A stretch of DNA of 64,000 bases from Nitrincola schmidtii (GTDB lineage: Bacteria; Pseudomonadota; Gammaproteobacteria; Pseudomonadales; Balneatricaceae), in the NCBI RefSeq assembly GCF_008973715.1, contig NZ_WBOL01000012.1:1-64000 (forward strand). Reading direction: 5' to 3'. Numbering within the stretch: position 1 is the stretch's first letter; every line of letters begins with the position of its first letter. The position numbers were made by a program, and so were the translations under genes. Shown in pieces: positions 1 through 10,578 of the stretch. The notes under the pieces are model-generated. The model had not been told where the DNA came from. It worked only from the letters and a program-made list of their open reading frames with translations, and ran no database searches.

Positions 1-124
1 ATCGAAGGTAAGGACGGGTATCTTAGTCCCTGAATTGGGATAGTGGGTAGCATGAGCCGTGTACGAGGCCCGTACGCACGGTTCTGTGAGAGGGATGAGG
101 AGGTAACTCCTCACCCTACTCGAT
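1..124 (+). mobile_element. 3' end of a group II intron (domains V and VI), 5' part outside the window
   Basis: Positions 54-84 fold as a domain V hairpin. GAGCCGTG pairs with CACGGTTC, then a 2-nt CG bulge sits on the 3' side, then TACG pairs with CGTA around a 5-nt loop. The AGC-containing base and 2-nt bulge are the hallmarks of the group II catalytic core. Positions 91-117 form the domain VI hairpin: AGGG and TGAGGAG pair with CTCCTCA and CCCT around GTAA. A tail ACTCGAT follows, a usual 3' end for bacterial introns. The splice boundary near 124 is inferred. The reverse transcriptase and 5' end would lie upstream of the window. Confidence 0.8.
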
Positions 125-143
125 TATGTTCATGGATGAACGG

Positions 144-184
144 TATGCCGCGAGCGCAGGGATGCGCAGGAGCGGCGAAGCATA
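144..184. repeat. REP-like nested palindrome downstream of the intron
   Basis: Nested inverted repeats: TATG/CATA outermost, CCGC/GCGG in the middle, GCGCA/TGCGC in the centre around GGGA. A separate perfect dyad, GTTCAT-GG-ATGAAC, lies just before it at 128-141. The GC-rich structured composition in an otherwise AT-rich spacer resembles REP/ERIC-type intergenic elements. I noticed no second copy of it in the window, so its repeat status is inference. Confidence 0.4.
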
Positions 185-215
185 GATGTAGTTACATCAT
201 TCAGGAATATCTTCA

Positions 216-899
216 ATGCTAATTCCAAAGCCAACACACCCATATCCACGTAAAGCATTTAATGCTCGTGGTTCAAAAGTTATTCGTTGTAAGTCCTGTT
301 GTTTGCCAAAAGTGTCGTGTATTTGTGCTGATCTAAAACAGTGTGAATCTCAGGCAGATTTCTGGCTATTGATGCACCATAACGAATTCTATAAACCATC
401 AAACACAGGTCGCTTGATCTGCCATACCTTTCCGTCTACAGGTGTTTCAGAGTGGCAGCGTCTATCTATGCCTTCAGACTTTGAGTCAGCTTTAATGGCT
501 CGCAAAGAATCGGCGTGTATAGTTTTCCCTGCTGCGCCTGACTATCAGCATCGTATGATTGATGATCCGGCAGAATTACCGGATAGACCTTTATTTATCA
601 TCCCTGATGGTACGTGGCGTCAAGCACGTCGTATCTTTCGACATAGTGCTTATCTTCAAGATATGCCAGTGATAGAGCCTAAAGTACTTTCTCGAAGCCG
701 ATACTTTTTACGCAAAGCTGAGCTTGACCATCATCTTTGCACTGCAGAAGTAACGGTGGCATTGTTAGAGCAGTATGGGGATTTGAATGCAGCGGAAGCG
801 CTGATGCATAACTTTAATCTGTTCAATCAAAAATATTATGCCGCTAAAGGAAGAAATTTGCAGGCAGCGAATGAAGCACTGCCTGCGGAAGAAGACTAA
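216..899 (+). CDS. tapT: tRNA-uridine aminocarboxypropyltransferase (DTW domain, TapT/YfiP family)
   Basis: The 227-residue protein belongs to the DTW family. E. coli TapT (YfiP) transfers the 3-amino-3-carboxypropyl group of SAM to U47 of several tRNAs, giving acp3U. The N-terminus carries a cysteine cluster (CKSCC...CIC, residues 25-37) typical of the family. The name-giving motif appears as PDGTWRQAR about two thirds along, here DGTW rather than plain DTW. An AGGAA ribosome-binding site precedes the ATG. The gene converges on secB with only 7 bp between stops. An 8-bp hairpin (GCAGGCAG/CTGCCTGC, 860-886) lies in its last codons and may help end transcription. The assignment follows the family; the exact tRNA targets are not visible. 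Confidence 0.85.
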   Translation: MLIPKPTHPYPRKAFNARGSKVIRCKSCCLPKVSCICADLKQCESQADFWLLMHHNEFYKPSNTGRLICHTFPSTGVSEWQRLSMPSDFESALMARKESACIVFPAAPDYQHRMIDDPAELPDRPLFIIPDGTWRQARRIFRHSAYLQDMPVIEPKVLSRSRYFLRKAELDHHLCTAEVTVALLEQYGDLNAAEALMHNFNLFNQKYYAAKGRNLQAANEALPAEED

Positions 900-906
900 T
901 TAAAAA

Positions 907-1386
907 TTAGTGTGTTTCTTCAGGAGATGCTTGCTGATCAGCGGCTTGTTGTTGAGCACGCTGTTGTAATTGCTGTGCATATAGAGCATCGAAATTGACG
1001 GGTGCAAGCATCAATGGAGGGAAGCTAGCACGTGTGGTGAAGCTGTCCACTGTTTCGCGAGCATAAGGAAATAGAATGCTAGGGCAGAAAGCACCTAATG
1101 TATGACCCATTTGTTGTGCATCTAATCCACTGATTAAGAAAACACCTGCTTGCTGCAATTCAATTAACAATGCTGTTTTTTCATTGTTTTTGATGGTCAC
1201 GGTAATCGTTAGAACGACTTCATAGTGAGTATCATCTAATTGAGCTGTTTTCGTATTTAAATCCAGTTTAACATCAGGCTTCCAGCCTTGAGTGAAAACG
1301 TTTGCACCTTCTGGAGTTTCCAGAGAGGCATCTTTTAAATAAACCCGCTGTAGGGCAAATTGTGGAGTGACTTTTTCTTCAGCCAT
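907..1386 (-). CDS. secB: Protein-export chaperone SecB
   Basis: SecB is a homotetrameric cytosolic chaperone that keeps preproteins unfolded and hands them to SecA. The 159-residue product matches the family length and has the typical core ([16 protein letters not shown] near the N-terminus and [20 protein letters not shown] in the middle). The open frame extends 17 codons further upstream. The start at 1386 (MAEEKVTP) is preferred because AAGGAA lies just upstream and the homology begins there. It is the last gene of a minus-strand group rhodanese-grxC-secB, the same grouping as E. coli yibN-grxC-secB. Confidence 0.97.
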   Translation of the reverse strand: MAEEKVTPQFALQRVYLKDASLETPEGANVFTQGWKPDVKLDLNTKTAQLDDTHYEVVLTITVTIKNNEKTALLIELQQAGVFLISGLDAQQMGHTLGAFCPSILFPYARETVDSFTTRASFPPLMLAPVNFDALYAQQLQQRAQQQAADQQASPEETH

Positions 1387-1408
1387 GATTAAGTTCCTTA
1401 AATAATTG

Positions 1409-1669
1409 TTATGCGGGTTGGTTGAGTAGTGGGTCAAGTTTATTGTCTAGGTCTAGATCGTAAAGATCATCACAACCACCGACATGATAATCACCAATAA
1501 AAATCTGCGGAACGGTATTTCGACCGCTGCGTTTTGCCATTTCTTGGCGCAGTGTTTGATCACGACCAACATCTATCTCAGTATATTTAGCCTTCTTCTT
1601 GTCAAGCAGGTACTTTGCTCGATGGCAGAAAGGGCAGGTGCTTGTAGTGTAAATGGTAACCTGTGCCAT
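1409..1669 (-). CDS. grxC: Glutaredoxin 3
   Basis: An 86-residue dithiol glutaredoxin. It reduces disulfides and mixed glutathione disulfides in the cytosol using glutathione. The redox motif CPFC is at residues 12-15. The cis-proline segment NTVPQIFIG and the glutathione-binding GGCDDL follow, as in Grx3. Length equals the family norm. It lies between the rhodanese gene and secB, with 22 bp to the secB start, so co-transcription is likely. Confidence 0.97.
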   Translation of the reverse strand: MAQVTIYTTSTCPFCHRAKYLLDKKKAKYTEIDVGRDQTLRQEMAKRSGRNTVPQIFIGDYHVGGCDDLYDLDLDNKLDPLLNQPA

Positions 1670-1679
1670 ATTATTTACC

Positions 1680-2096
1680 TTATTTTTTCACAATCGGTAA
1701 ATGTTGAGCTTTCCACTCAGTAATACCGCCAGACAGACGCGCGACCTGGGTAAAACCAGCCGTTTTTAGCTTTTTACCAGCAGAGCCGGCCGTCTGGCCT
1801 AGATTACACACCACAATGATTGGTTTTTCTTTGTAGTTGTCGAGCTCAGTAATGCGGCGATCTAGGTCGGCAAAAGGGATGTGGCGGGAGTTTGCAATAT
1901 GCCCTGTATCCCATTCTTTCTTATTCCGAATGTCGAGAATCAGTGCCGATTCTTTATTAATCATTCGGGTTGCTTCCGCAGTAGTCACAGATTTGCCTGA
2001 TTTACGTTTCTCAGTCCATAACAGGACTGTCAATGTGAGTAGCCAAGCCGTAACTAAGAGAGGATGATTGCCAATAAACTCAAAAATTCTTTCCAT
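1680..2096 (-). CDS. Membrane-anchored rhodanese-like protein (YibN family)
   Basis: The 138-residue protein has one N-terminal membrane helix (about residues 10-27) and a single rhodanese domain. The active-site loop reads CNLGQTAGSA, with the catalytic cysteine in place. Rhodanese domains carry persulfide sulfur, but the acceptor for this family is unsettled. The position upstream of grxC-secB is the same as E. coli yibN, whose product is linked to the inner membrane and Sec biogenesis. First gene of the minus-strand trio; 10 bp separate it from grxC. Confidence 0.88.
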   Translation of the reverse strand: MERIFEFIGNHPLLVTAWLLTLTVLLWTEKRKSGKSVTTAEATRMINKESALILDIRNKKEWDTGHIANSRHIPFADLDRRITELDNYKEKPIIVVCNLGQTAGSAGKKLKTAGFTQVARLSGGITEWKAQHLPIVKK

Positions 2097-2249
2097 CTGG
2101 ATTTCCGTTGTGTGAACTCAAAAAAACTTTGCCAAGTATACAATGTACAAGCCTTCGGGATAAGGGCAAAACGTATCTGTGTTAGCCTTAATCCTCTATA
2201 GGCAGTAAAATGGTGTTACTTCTCACTTTCATTAAATAGATGGCAGACC

Positions 2250-3803
2250 ATGAGCGATACTCGATCAACTAAAGCACTCATTATCTTAGACGGGTTTGGA
2301 GTTGAATCTACACCCTCTTCTGCAATTGAAGCCGCTAATACTCCTGTATGGGATAAGCTGTTAGCCTCTAACCCTAACTCTCGAATTGCGACATCGGGTT
2401 TAGCTGTTGGTCTGCCTGATGGACAAATGGGTAATTCCGAAGTGGGTCATATGAACATCGGAGCGGGTCGAGTTGTTTATCAAAACTTTACCCGTATCTC
2501 TAAATCTATCGCTGACGGTGACTTTTTTACTAACCCAGCCATCACACAAGCGATGGATAAAGTTAAACAAAAGGGCACTGCGCTTCATATCTCTGGCTTG
2601 TTGTCTCCGGGTGGGGTTCATAGCCATGAGGATCACCTTTTCACCCTCGTTGAGATGGCGGTCGATCGCGGCATAACAGAAGTTTATTTGCATGCCATTT
2701 TAGATGGTCGTGATATGCCACCGCGTTCAGCTGAACCTTCCCTAGAAAAGGCTGATGCACTGTTTCGTCGCTTGGGTAGCGGTGCGGTTGCAACGGTGAT
2801 TGGTCGTTATTACGCGATGGATCGAGATAATCGCTGGGACAGGGTTGAACAAGCCTATAGTGCGATGGTGAAAGGAAGTGCAAGTTTCTTTGCTCAATCT
2901 CCCCAGCAAGCCTTAGCAGAAGCCTATGTTCGTGATGAGAACGATGAGTTTGTCAAACCGACCGTGATCACGGATATGGCAGGCCATCCAAAAGGAGTTA
3001 TTAAAGATGGCGATGCAGTCATTTTTGCCAACTTTCGCCCTGATCGAGCACGTGAAATCACTCGGGCTCTGATAGAAGGTGATAGCTTTACCGGTTTTGA
3101 GCGCGTATTAGTACCTCAGTTATCTGCTTATGTGATGATGACCGAGTATGCTGCGGATATTAAAGCTGACTGTGCATTTCCGCCCACGGCACTTCACAAC
3201 GACTTGGGTGAATATCTGTCATCACTGGGTAAAACACAGCTCAGAATATCTGAGACTGAAAAGTATGCTCACGTGACTTTCTTTTTTAATGGCGGCCAAG
3301 AAGCTGTTTATCCGGGAGAAGAGCGTATATTAGTACCTTCACCACAGGTTGCAACTTATGACTTAAAACCAGAAATGAGTGCTTATGAAGTCACTGATAA
3401 GCTGGTTGAAGCAATCAAAAGCAAAAAGTACGACTTGATCGTTTGTAACTTCGCTAACGGTGATATGGTCGGTCACTCGGGTAAATTTGATGCTGCGGTT
3501 AAGGCTGTTGAAGTGGTTGATGAGTGTGTCGGTCGTGTACTAGAGGCGATGCGTAGTGTAGACGGTGAAACCTTGATTACCGCAGATCATGGTAATGTTG
3601 AGATGATGCAAGACCCTGAAACAGGGCAGCCGCATACCTCACACACCATTTGGCCGGTTGCCTTGATCTATGATGGTTCGCGCGCTGATAAGGTCTCTAT
3701 CAAGGATGGAGCTTTGTGTGATCTTGCACCTAGCGTCCTGTATTTAATGGATTTACCAGTACCTAGTGAAATGACTGGAAAAACCTTGATTGAACTAAGT
3801 TGA
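2250..3803 (+). CDS. gpmI: 2,3-bisphosphoglycerate-independent phosphoglycerate mutase
   Basis: Interconverts 3- and 2-phosphoglycerate in glycolysis and gluconeogenesis by a phosphoserine mechanism with two Mn ions. The 517-residue length is typical. The metal-binding start ALIILDGFG (D14), the phosphoacceptor Ser63 in [12 protein letters not shown], the RPDRARE segment and the C-terminal [10 protein letters not shown] metal site are all present. It opens an envelope operon (gpmI-envC-ctpA-yibQ). Its stop overlaps the possible TTG start of envC by 4 bp. This order is common in gammaproteobacteria. Confidence 0.97.
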   Translation: MSDTRSTKALIILDGFGVESTPSSAIEAANTPVWDKLLASNPNSRIATSGLAVGLPDGQMGNSEVGHMNIGAGRVVYQNFTRISKSIADGDFFTNPAITQAMDKVKQKGTALHISGLLSPGGVHSHEDHLFTLVEMAVDRGITEVYLHAILDGRDMPPRSAEPSLEKADALFRRLGSGAVATVIGRYYAMDRDNRWDRVEQAYSAMVKGSASFFAQSPQQALAEAYVRDENDEFVKPTVITDMAGHPKGVIKDGDAVIFANFRPDRAREITRALIEGDSFTGFERVLVPQLSAYVMMTEYAADIKADCAFPPTALHNDLGEYLSSLGKTQLRISETEKYAHVTFFFNGGQEAVYPGEERILVPSPQVATYDLKPEMSAYEVTDKLVEAIKSKKYDLIVCNFANGDMVGHSGKFDAAVKAVEVVDECVGRVLEAMRSVDGETLITADHGNVEMMQDPETGQPHTSHTIWPVALIYDGSRADKVSIKDGALCDLAPSVLYLMDLPVPSEMTGKTLIELS

Positions 3804-4951
3804 TCATCCGAATGTGCAAGTGGATTTTGCCTTGGATATTGGTGGGCATCGCCTGTATGCCCACGTTATTGCATGCTCAAGATGCGCAGGCTACAGCGGC
3901 TCAGTTAGAGCGCTTAAAGCGAGATGTTACGCAGCTTCAGGCACGTATTGCCACTAGAGAGAAAGAGCGTAAAGATGAGCAGCAGGCTCTTGCTGAAGCC
4001 GAGCGGGCTATCAATCGAGTAACTGCGGAATTGCGTTCACTCGATCAAGAGTTACTGCAGTTAAATGAAAATATGCAGGGGCTACAATCTCAACGTGCTG
4101 AACTTGAAACGGCTTTAGAAGAGCGGCGTGCGTTAATTAATCAATTGATTCAAGAGCAGTATCGCCAAGGCCGTCAACCTCGATTAGAGTTGTTGTTAAA
4201 GCAGGAAGATCCTGAACGGCTTGATCGTATGCTACGCTACTATGACTACTTAAATGCTGAACTGACACTGCAGTTACAAACGTATCAAGAGAAACTTGAA
4301 AGTTTAGGCAGTACAAGGCTCGCCATTGGTTCAACAGAAGAGCAGATTATAGAACGTCGAGAACAATTAACGCGTGAGCAAGAGCAGTTAGAAAAAGCTA
4401 AAAGTGATCGGCAAGCAGCGCTGACGCGTTTGGCTCAAGTTCAACAACAGGAGCAACAAAGGCTCACCAGTCTTCGTAGAGATCAGCAAGAGCTTGAATC
4501 GTTACTTGCTGAAATCCAAAAATCCTTAGAAGCGGCGAGATTAGCGCAAGATAATCAGCAGTTTGCTAGTCTAAAAGGACGTTTGCCTTGGCCTGTTGAG
4601 GGTAGTTTACTGAGAACCTATGGCAGTCAGCGCAGTGGAGTATCGTTTGAGGGCTTGTTGATTGGTAGTCAAACCGGATCACAGGTACGTGCTGTGCATC
4701 AAGGGCGTGTTGTGTTCTCGGATTGGTTGCGGGGCTATGGTTTGGTGATGATCTTAGACCACGGTGGTGGTTACATGAGCCTTTATGGACATAATCAAAC
4801 CCTGTTGCGTGAACCCGGTGATTGGGTCAGTGCGGGGCAAGCTATTGCGACCGTTGGAAACAGTGGTGGACATGAAGAGATTGGACTTTATTTTGCCATA
4901 CGGCATCAGGGTAAACCGGTTAACCCATCAGAATGGCTAAGCAGACCCTAG
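3800..4951 (+). CDS. envC: Murein hydrolase activator EnvC
   Basis: EnvC is a periplasmic coiled-coil protein, recruited by FtsEX, that activates amidases AmiA/AmiB for daughter-cell separation. Visible here are a signal peptide ending near MPTLLHAQ, a long Gln/Glu-rich coiled coil (about residues 28-245) and a C-terminal LytM/M23 domain (about 265-380). The LytM zinc ligands are largely lost: the HxxxD position reads GVSFEG and HLHFE reads GLYFAIR. This is expected for an activator rather than an enzyme. The start is ambiguous: TTG at 3800 overlaps gpmI by 4 bp, and ATG at 3812 is an equally good signal-peptide start. Its partner ftsEX lies elsewhere in this window. Confidence 0.92.
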   Translation: MIIRMCKWILPWILVGIACMPTLLHAQDAQATAAQLERLKRDVTQLQARIATREKERKDEQQALAEAERAINRVTAELRSLDQELLQLNENMQGLQSQRAELETALEERRALINQLIQEQYRQGRQPRLELLLKQEDPERLDRMLRYYDYLNAELTLQLQTYQEKLESLGSTRLAIGSTEEQIIERREQLTREQEQLEKAKSDRQAALTRLAQVQQQEQQRLTSLRRDQQELESLLAEIQKSLEAARLAQDNQQFASLKGRLPWPVEGSLLRTYGSQRSGVSFEGLLIGSQTGSQVRAVHQGRVVFSDWLRGYGLVMILDHGGGYMSLYGHNQTLLREPGDWVSAGQAIATVGNSGGHEEIGLYFAIRHQGKPVNPSEWLSRP

Positions 4952-4973
4952 ACAGGGCGGAGAGGATGAAGAG

Positions 4974-6251
4974 ATGAAGCGTTTGCTAATCCATCCCATG
5001 TTATACGTTGTATCCCTAGCGTTCCTGAGTGGAGCCTCATCAGTCTATGCTGAAAACGATGAGTCATTTGAGATACCCACGATTCCAGTAGAAGAGATTC
5101 GTCTGTTTGCTGAAGTATTCGATCGTATCAAATCAGCTTATGTAGAACCGGTAACCGATCAGCAACTGTTAGAGGATGCCATCCGAGGTATGCTCAGTGG
5201 TCTAGATCCTCACTCCGCTTATCTTGATGCTAAAGCGTTCGAAGGATTGCAAATTAATACCTCGGGTCGCTTCGGCGGTCTCGGTATTGAAGTTGGATTA
5301 CAAGATGGTTTTATTCGTGTGATCGCACCGATTGACGACACGCCTGCTCAGCGTGCAGGTATTCAGGCTGGTGATTTAATTACCAAAATTGGAGAGGAGT
5401 CCACCCAAGGGCTCTCTCTCAATGATGCCGTTGAAAGAATGCGCGGCAGAATTGGCACGAGAGTCACCATTACCATTGTTCGTGATGGCGTTGAAAAACC
5501 TTTTGAAGTGACCTTAGAGCGCGCATCAATCAGCGTGACCAGTGTGCGTCATCGCTTGTTAGAAACTGGCTATGGCATGATTCGTATTAGCCAGTTCCAG
5601 AACAACACTGCTGACCAGCTGAAAAACTCTATTGAGACGTTGCAGGGTATGGGTGAGCTAAAAGGTATTGTGCTTGATTTGCGTAATAACCCAGGGGGTG
5701 TGTTGCAGTCTGCCGTTCAGGTCAGTGATGCATTTATTTCTGAAGGCCTGATTGTTTACACAGAAGGGCGTTTGCCAAACTCTGAGCTTCGCTTTAATGC
5801 AACCAGTGACACGCTATTGCCTGATATCCCGATGGTGGTATTAATTAACGCAGGGTCTGCTTCAGCTTCTGAAATTGTCGCAGGAGCGTTACAAGATCAC
5901 CGCCGGGCTGTGATTATGGGAACGGATAGCTTTGGTAAGGGCTCGGTACAAACGATACTGCCAGTCAGTTCTGGTCGCGGCGTTAAGCTAACCACTGCGC
6001 GTTACTTTACACCTGATGGCCGTTCAATTCAGGCAGATGGCATTCGCCCTGATGTCGTCGTTCAAGACGCTCGTATTACCAGTGTTGAATCAACTTCGGG
6101 TCAAATTCGTGAACGTGATTTAACAGGTCACTTAAGCGGAAGTGATGCTCAGCGCCAAAGCAATGAACCTTTGGGGCAGCGCGATTATCAACTTTATGAA
6201 GCGCTTAATTTGTTGAAAGCACTGAACATCGTTCAACCAGGAAGGAACTAA
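4974..6251 (+). CDS. ctpA: C-terminal processing peptidase, S41A family
   Basis: Periplasmic serine protease that trims proteins from exposed C-termini; in Pseudomonas, CtpA controls cell-wall crosslink hydrolases. The 425-residue product has a signal peptide (cleavage near SSVYA), a PDZ domain (about 95-180) and the S41 core. The Ser/Lys dyad is visible as Ser297 in GSASASEIV and Lys322 in SFGKGSVQ, 25 residues apart as in the family. A GAGAGGATG-type ribosome-binding site precedes the ATG. It lies 22 bp after envC. Confidence 0.93.
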   Translation: MKRLLIHPMLYVVSLAFLSGASSVYAENDESFEIPTIPVEEIRLFAEVFDRIKSAYVEPVTDQQLLEDAIRGMLSGLDPHSAYLDAKAFEGLQINTSGRFGGLGIEVGLQDGFIRVIAPIDDTPAQRAGIQAGDLITKIGEESTQGLSLNDAVERMRGRIGTRVTITIVRDGVEKPFEVTLERASISVTSVRHRLLETGYGMIRISQFQNNTADQLKNSIETLQGMGELKGIVLDLRNNPGGVLQSAVQVSDAFISEGLIVYTEGRLPNSELRFNATSDTLLPDIPMVVLINAGSASASEIVAGALQDHRRAVIMGTDSFGKGSVQTILPVSSGRGVKLTTARYFTPDGRSIQADGIRPDVVVQDARITSVESTSGQIRERDLTGHLSGSDAQRQSNEPLGQRDYQLYEALNLLKALNIVQPGRN

Positions 6252-6258
6252 GCATCAC

Positions 6259-7074
6259 GTGAAACAGAAACTTGCAGGGCTGTGTTGCCTGTTAGGACTT
6301 GTTTATACACTCTCATCCTATGCGGATGAGGTGTCACCACGTATGTTGTTAATTTTAGATGATCTAGGGGTTAATGCTGCGCAAGGATCAGCAGCATTAG
6401 CGCTTCCAGGTCCGATCACCTATGCCGTTCTTCCGTTTACACCAGATGCCAAAGCGTTTTCTGAAAAAGCAGATCAAGCACCTAGCAAAGAAGTCATCCT
6501 TCATGCGCCTATGGCTAATATAGCTAATCTTCCATTGGGTCCAGGCGGCTTATACCCGCATCAGTCTGAGGCTGAGTTTAAGCAGGTCCTTAGAAAAAAT
6601 TTAGATTCTTTGCCAATGGTACAAGGGCTAAATAATCATATGGGAAGTCTGCTGACGCAGCAGGTAGAGCCAATGCGTTGGGTGATGGAGGTGGCGAAAG
6701 AGCGGGGCTTGTTTTTTATTGATAGCCGAACGACGGCTTTGACTCAGGCGGCTACTATTGCTCGAGAAAGCAATATTCCGGTGCTTGAACGCAACGTCTT
6801 TCTGGATCATCAAATAGATACTGATGCGATAGAGAAAGAGTTTTTGCGTGCAATTGATATCGCTTTACGGCAAGGGCAGGTCATCGTCATTGGACACCCA
6901 TATCCTGAAACACTTGCGTATCTTCAGCGAGGTTTACCGATATTGGATGAATTGGGTATTCAGAGAGTCACCGCCTCAGCTTATTTGATGCAAGAGGCGG
7001 ATTTAGAAGCGATAGATCAGCTAATCATCAAAGATACACAGCCCGAATCAGCTTTGCGCTTGGCGGCGGAATAA
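6259..7074 (+). CDS. Divergent polysaccharide deacetylase family protein (YibQ-like, DUF610)
   Basis: The 271-residue secreted protein has a signal peptide (to about residue 22) and a NodB-like fold of the divergent polysaccharide deacetylase family. Recognisable family segments are [33 protein letters not shown] and FFIDSRT. The substrate is unknown; the operon with envC and ctpA suggests a cell-envelope role. The start is GTG with GAAGGA upstream. Its 3' end overlaps the convergent slmA gene by 27 bp. Confidence 0.85.
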   Translation: MKQKLAGLCCLLGLVYTLSSYADEVSPRMLLILDDLGVNAAQGSAALALPGPITYAVLPFTPDAKAFSEKADQAPSKEVILHAPMANIANLPLGPGGLYPHQSEAEFKQVLRKNLDSLPMVQGLNNHMGSLLTQQVEPMRWVMEVAKERGLFFIDSRTTALTQAATIARESNIPVLERNVFLDHQIDTDAIEKEFLRAIDIALRQGQVIVIGHPYPETLAYLQRGLPILDELGIQRVTASAYLMQEADLEAIDQLIIKDTQPESALRLAAE

Positions 7075-7659
7075 TCCTTCAGCTAGCTTAGGCCATTGTT
7101 CTGGCCAGTGCTCTGTCGGACGACGACGAAACTCACTGCGTACAAACTGACGGATTTTTCCTTCAGCGGTTGCTACCAGTAAGCTTGCACAGGACCCCGC
7201 CGGGATTTGCGTCCGTATCCCTTCCCTTTGTTCAGCTTCACGCATGATCTGTTTGAGTTGAGTTTCCATGCGTTCAAATAGTTGATTGACCTGTCCACGC
7301 AAACGATCTGTTTCACCGGCTAAGGCGTCGGCCGTTAAGATGCGCGCCATACCAGGGTTTTTCTCGACAAATGCAAGCAGGAGGGTCAGGATCTGTTCAC
7401 ACTGACGAATACCGCTGGCATCCGATTGCGTAATGATCTTGATCCGCGTAAACAGAGTTTCCTCAATAAAACCAATCAGGCCTTCAAACATGCGTGCTTT
7501 GCTGGGAAAGTGGCGATACAGCGCAGCTTCTGAAACTCCCACTTCCCGAGCCAGTGCAGCCGTGGTTATCCGTTGACCAGGATTACCTTCAAGCATTTGA
7601 GCAAGTGCTTGGAGAATCTGCTCACGTCGTGAAATTTTCAGTTGCTGCTTGTCTGTCAT
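7048..7659 (-). CDS. slmA: Nucleoid occlusion factor SlmA
   Basis: A 203-residue TetR-fold DNA-binding protein that blocks FtsZ assembly over the chromosome. The N-terminal helix-turn-helix ([28 protein letters not shown], about residues 31-58) and C-terminal regions match SlmA rather than a drug-responsive TetR. It is the last gene of the coaBC-dut-algC-argB-slmA group, starting 2 bp after the argB stop. It also overlaps yibQ tail to tail by 27 bp, so transcription from either side could interfere. Confidence 0.95.
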   Translation of the reverse strand: MTDKQQLKISRREQILQALAQMLEGNPGQRITTAALAREVGVSEAALYRHFPSKARMFEGLIGFIEETLFTRIKIITQSDASGIRQCEQILTLLLAFVEKNPGMARILTADALAGETDRLRGQVNQLFERMETQLKQIMREAEQREGIRTQIPAGSCASLLVATAEGKIRQFVRSEFRRRPTEHWPEQWPKLAEGLFRRQAQS

Positions 7660-7661
7660 GC

Positions 7662-8591
<930 letters not shown>

Positions 8592-8622
8592 TTATCTAAT
8601 TGAATCTATCTAGTTGAACCAC

Positions 8623-10011
8623 TTATTCATGCGGAATCATCAAGTCGGGTACAACCTGATGTAAGCGTTGTTGGAACGCATCACGAATGCGCTCCAGTGC
8701 TGACTGAGTTTCCGCTTCAAATCTGAGCACCAGCATGGGCGTGGTATTGGATGCACGAATCAGTCCCCAACCATCGGGGTAATCAACGCGAACGCCGTCA
8801 ATATGGCTGGCATTACCGCCTTCAAAGCTGAGTTGTTGAAGCGCTTCAACAATATGGAATTTGTTGTCATCACGCACTTCAATATTGATCTCAGGTGTGC
8901 TGATATCTTCGGGGTAAGCTTTAAAAATTGCGTCAGCCGATTCTGTTCGTGTGGCTAAAATTTCCAATAAACGAGCGGCGCTGTATAGGCCATCATCAAA
9001 ACCGAACCAGCGCTCTTTGAAAAAGATATGGCCGCTCATTTCACCCGCAAGCAAAGCGCCACAGGCTTTCATTTGTTGTTTAATCAGTGAGTGACCTGTT
9101 TTCCACATCGTCGCTTTACCACCCGCCGCTTCGATCACTTTCGGCAGTAAGCGTGAACACTTCACATCAAATAAAATCTCTGCCTTTGGGTTACGTGCAA
9201 TCACATCTTCAGCGAAGAGCATCATCACGCGATCGGGGTAAACTACGTGACCTTGATCCGTCACCACACCCACTCTGTCACCATCACCATCAAAGGCTAA
9301 GCCAAGATCCGCTTTATGCTCTGCGACTGCTCGAATGACGTCTTGCAGGTTCTTTAATTTACCCGGATCGGGGTGGTGATTAGGAAAGGTACCATCAACG
9401 TCACAAAATAATGGAATGATTTCACAACCCAAGCGTTTGATCAGCTCGGGAGCCAAATTTCCGGGAATACCATTGCCGCAATCCACCACCACTTTTAAAG
9501 GGCGCTGCAGTTTTACATCATCTGTAATTCGCTTAAGGTAAGTTTCACTGAAGTCTTGATGTACCAGTGCTCCCTGTCCTTCGCTGTAATCTTGATTTTC
9601 AATGCGAATGCGTAGGGCTTGGATATCGTCTCCAGACAAGGTGTGTCCAGCCAGCATCATTTTGAAGCCGTTGTAGTCAGCGGGGTTATGGCTACCGGTA
9701 ATCATGATGCCGGTTTTATCAGCTTGCTGGTGGGCTGCAAAGTAAAGCGTCGGAGTTGGAACAAAGCCGATATCGATGACATCACAGCCGCCTGCCAGTA
9801 AACCTTGGCAGAGTAATGTTTTAAAATTGGGACTCGATAGGCGTCCATCTGCAGCAACAACAACGGTTTTTACCTGCTGTTGTAATGCTTGCGCAGCAAA
9901 GGCGCGCCCCAAGTGCCAAACGAATGCGTCGGTCAGCGCAGTTCCCGCAATGCCGCGAATGTCATAGGCACGAAATACTTCAGCATCAAAATTATCTAAT
10001 GAATAGCTCAC
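8623..10011 (-). CDS. algC: Phosphomannomutase/phosphoglucomutase
   Basis: Interconverts hexose 6- and 1-phosphates for LPS core and exopolysaccharide sugar nucleotides. The 462-residue product has the phosphoserine loop TGSHNP (Ser107), the metal loop DGDGDRVG, the sugar loop GEMSGH and the phosphate loop RASNTTPML, in the order of the alpha-phosphohexomutases. Length and the dut-algC-argB order match Pseudomonas AlgC. No alginate genes are present in the window, so the symbol reflects the enzyme family, not alginate production. Confidence 0.95.
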   Translation of the reverse strand: MSYSLDNFDAEVFRAYDIRGIAGTALTDAFVWHLGRAFAAQALQQQVKTVVVAADGRLSSPNFKTLLCQGLLAGGCDVIDIGFVPTPTLYFAAHQQADKTGIMITGSHNPADYNGFKMMLAGHTLSGDDIQALRIRIENQDYSEGQGALVHQDFSETYLKRITDDVKLQRPLKVVVDCGNGIPGNLAPELIKRLGCEIIPLFCDVDGTFPNHHPDPGKLKNLQDVIRAVAEHKADLGLAFDGDGDRVGVVTDQGHVVYPDRVMMLFAEDVIARNPKAEILFDVKCSRLLPKVIEAAGGKATMWKTGHSLIKQQMKACGALLAGEMSGHIFFKERWFGFDDGLYSAARLLEILATRTESADAIFKAYPEDISTPEINIEVRDDNKFHIVEALQQLSFEGGNASHIDGVRVDYPDGWGLIRASNTTPMLVLRFEAETQSALERIRDAFQQRLHQVVPDLMIPHE

Positions 10012-10076
10012 ATCAACTCCATGACTGTGTATTGATTACAAAATTGTTTAGCGTTAAGGGTTAGCGATATTTTACC

Positions 10077-10532
10077 TTAATGTCTCCCTGAAGAACCAAA
10101 ACCACCTTCACCGCGATGACTTTCAGAGAATTCATCGACCACGTCAAAGTCGGCTTGAACAACCGGAACCAGCACTAACTGTGCAATGCGCTCGCCCGGC
10201 TCTACAACAAAGCTATTTTGTCCACGATTCCAGCAAGAAACAAACAACTGCCCTTGGTAGTCGGAGTCGATCAAACCGACTAGATTCCCTAGCACAATAC
10301 CGTGTTTATGCCCTAAACCAGATCTTGGCAAAATCATGGCGCATAGGCTGGGATCATCTATATGAATCGCCATACCGGTGGGAATAAGTTCAGTCTGTCC
10401 TGGTTGAAGGGTTAAGGCTTCTTCAAGGCACGCACGCAGATCTAACCCAGCTGAACCTGACGTGGCATAGCTGGGTAATGGAAAGTCATTACCGATACGT
10501 GAGTCTAAAATTTTAACCTGTAACTTTTTCAT
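10077..10532 (-). CDS. dut: dUTP diphosphatase
   Basis: Hydrolyses dUTP to dUMP and pyrophosphate, supplying thymidylate synthesis and keeping uracil out of DNA. The 151-residue trimeric dUTPase has its motifs in order: [34 protein letters not shown] and the glycine-rich C-terminal arm GEGGFGSSG. It lies 46 bp after coaBC and 65 bp before algC on the same strand. Confidence 0.98.
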   Translation of the reverse strand: MKKLQVKILDSRIGNDFPLPSYATSGSAGLDLRACLEEALTLQPGQTELIPTGMAIHIDDPSLCAMILPRSGLGHKHGIVLGNLVGLIDSDYQGQLFVSCWNRGQNSFVVEPGERIAQLVLVPVVQADFDVVDEFSESHRGEGGFGSSGRH

Positions 10533-10578
10533 AACCTGCCTTAGTGACTGTAATGACCTGGGTAATTTTAGTGTGTGT

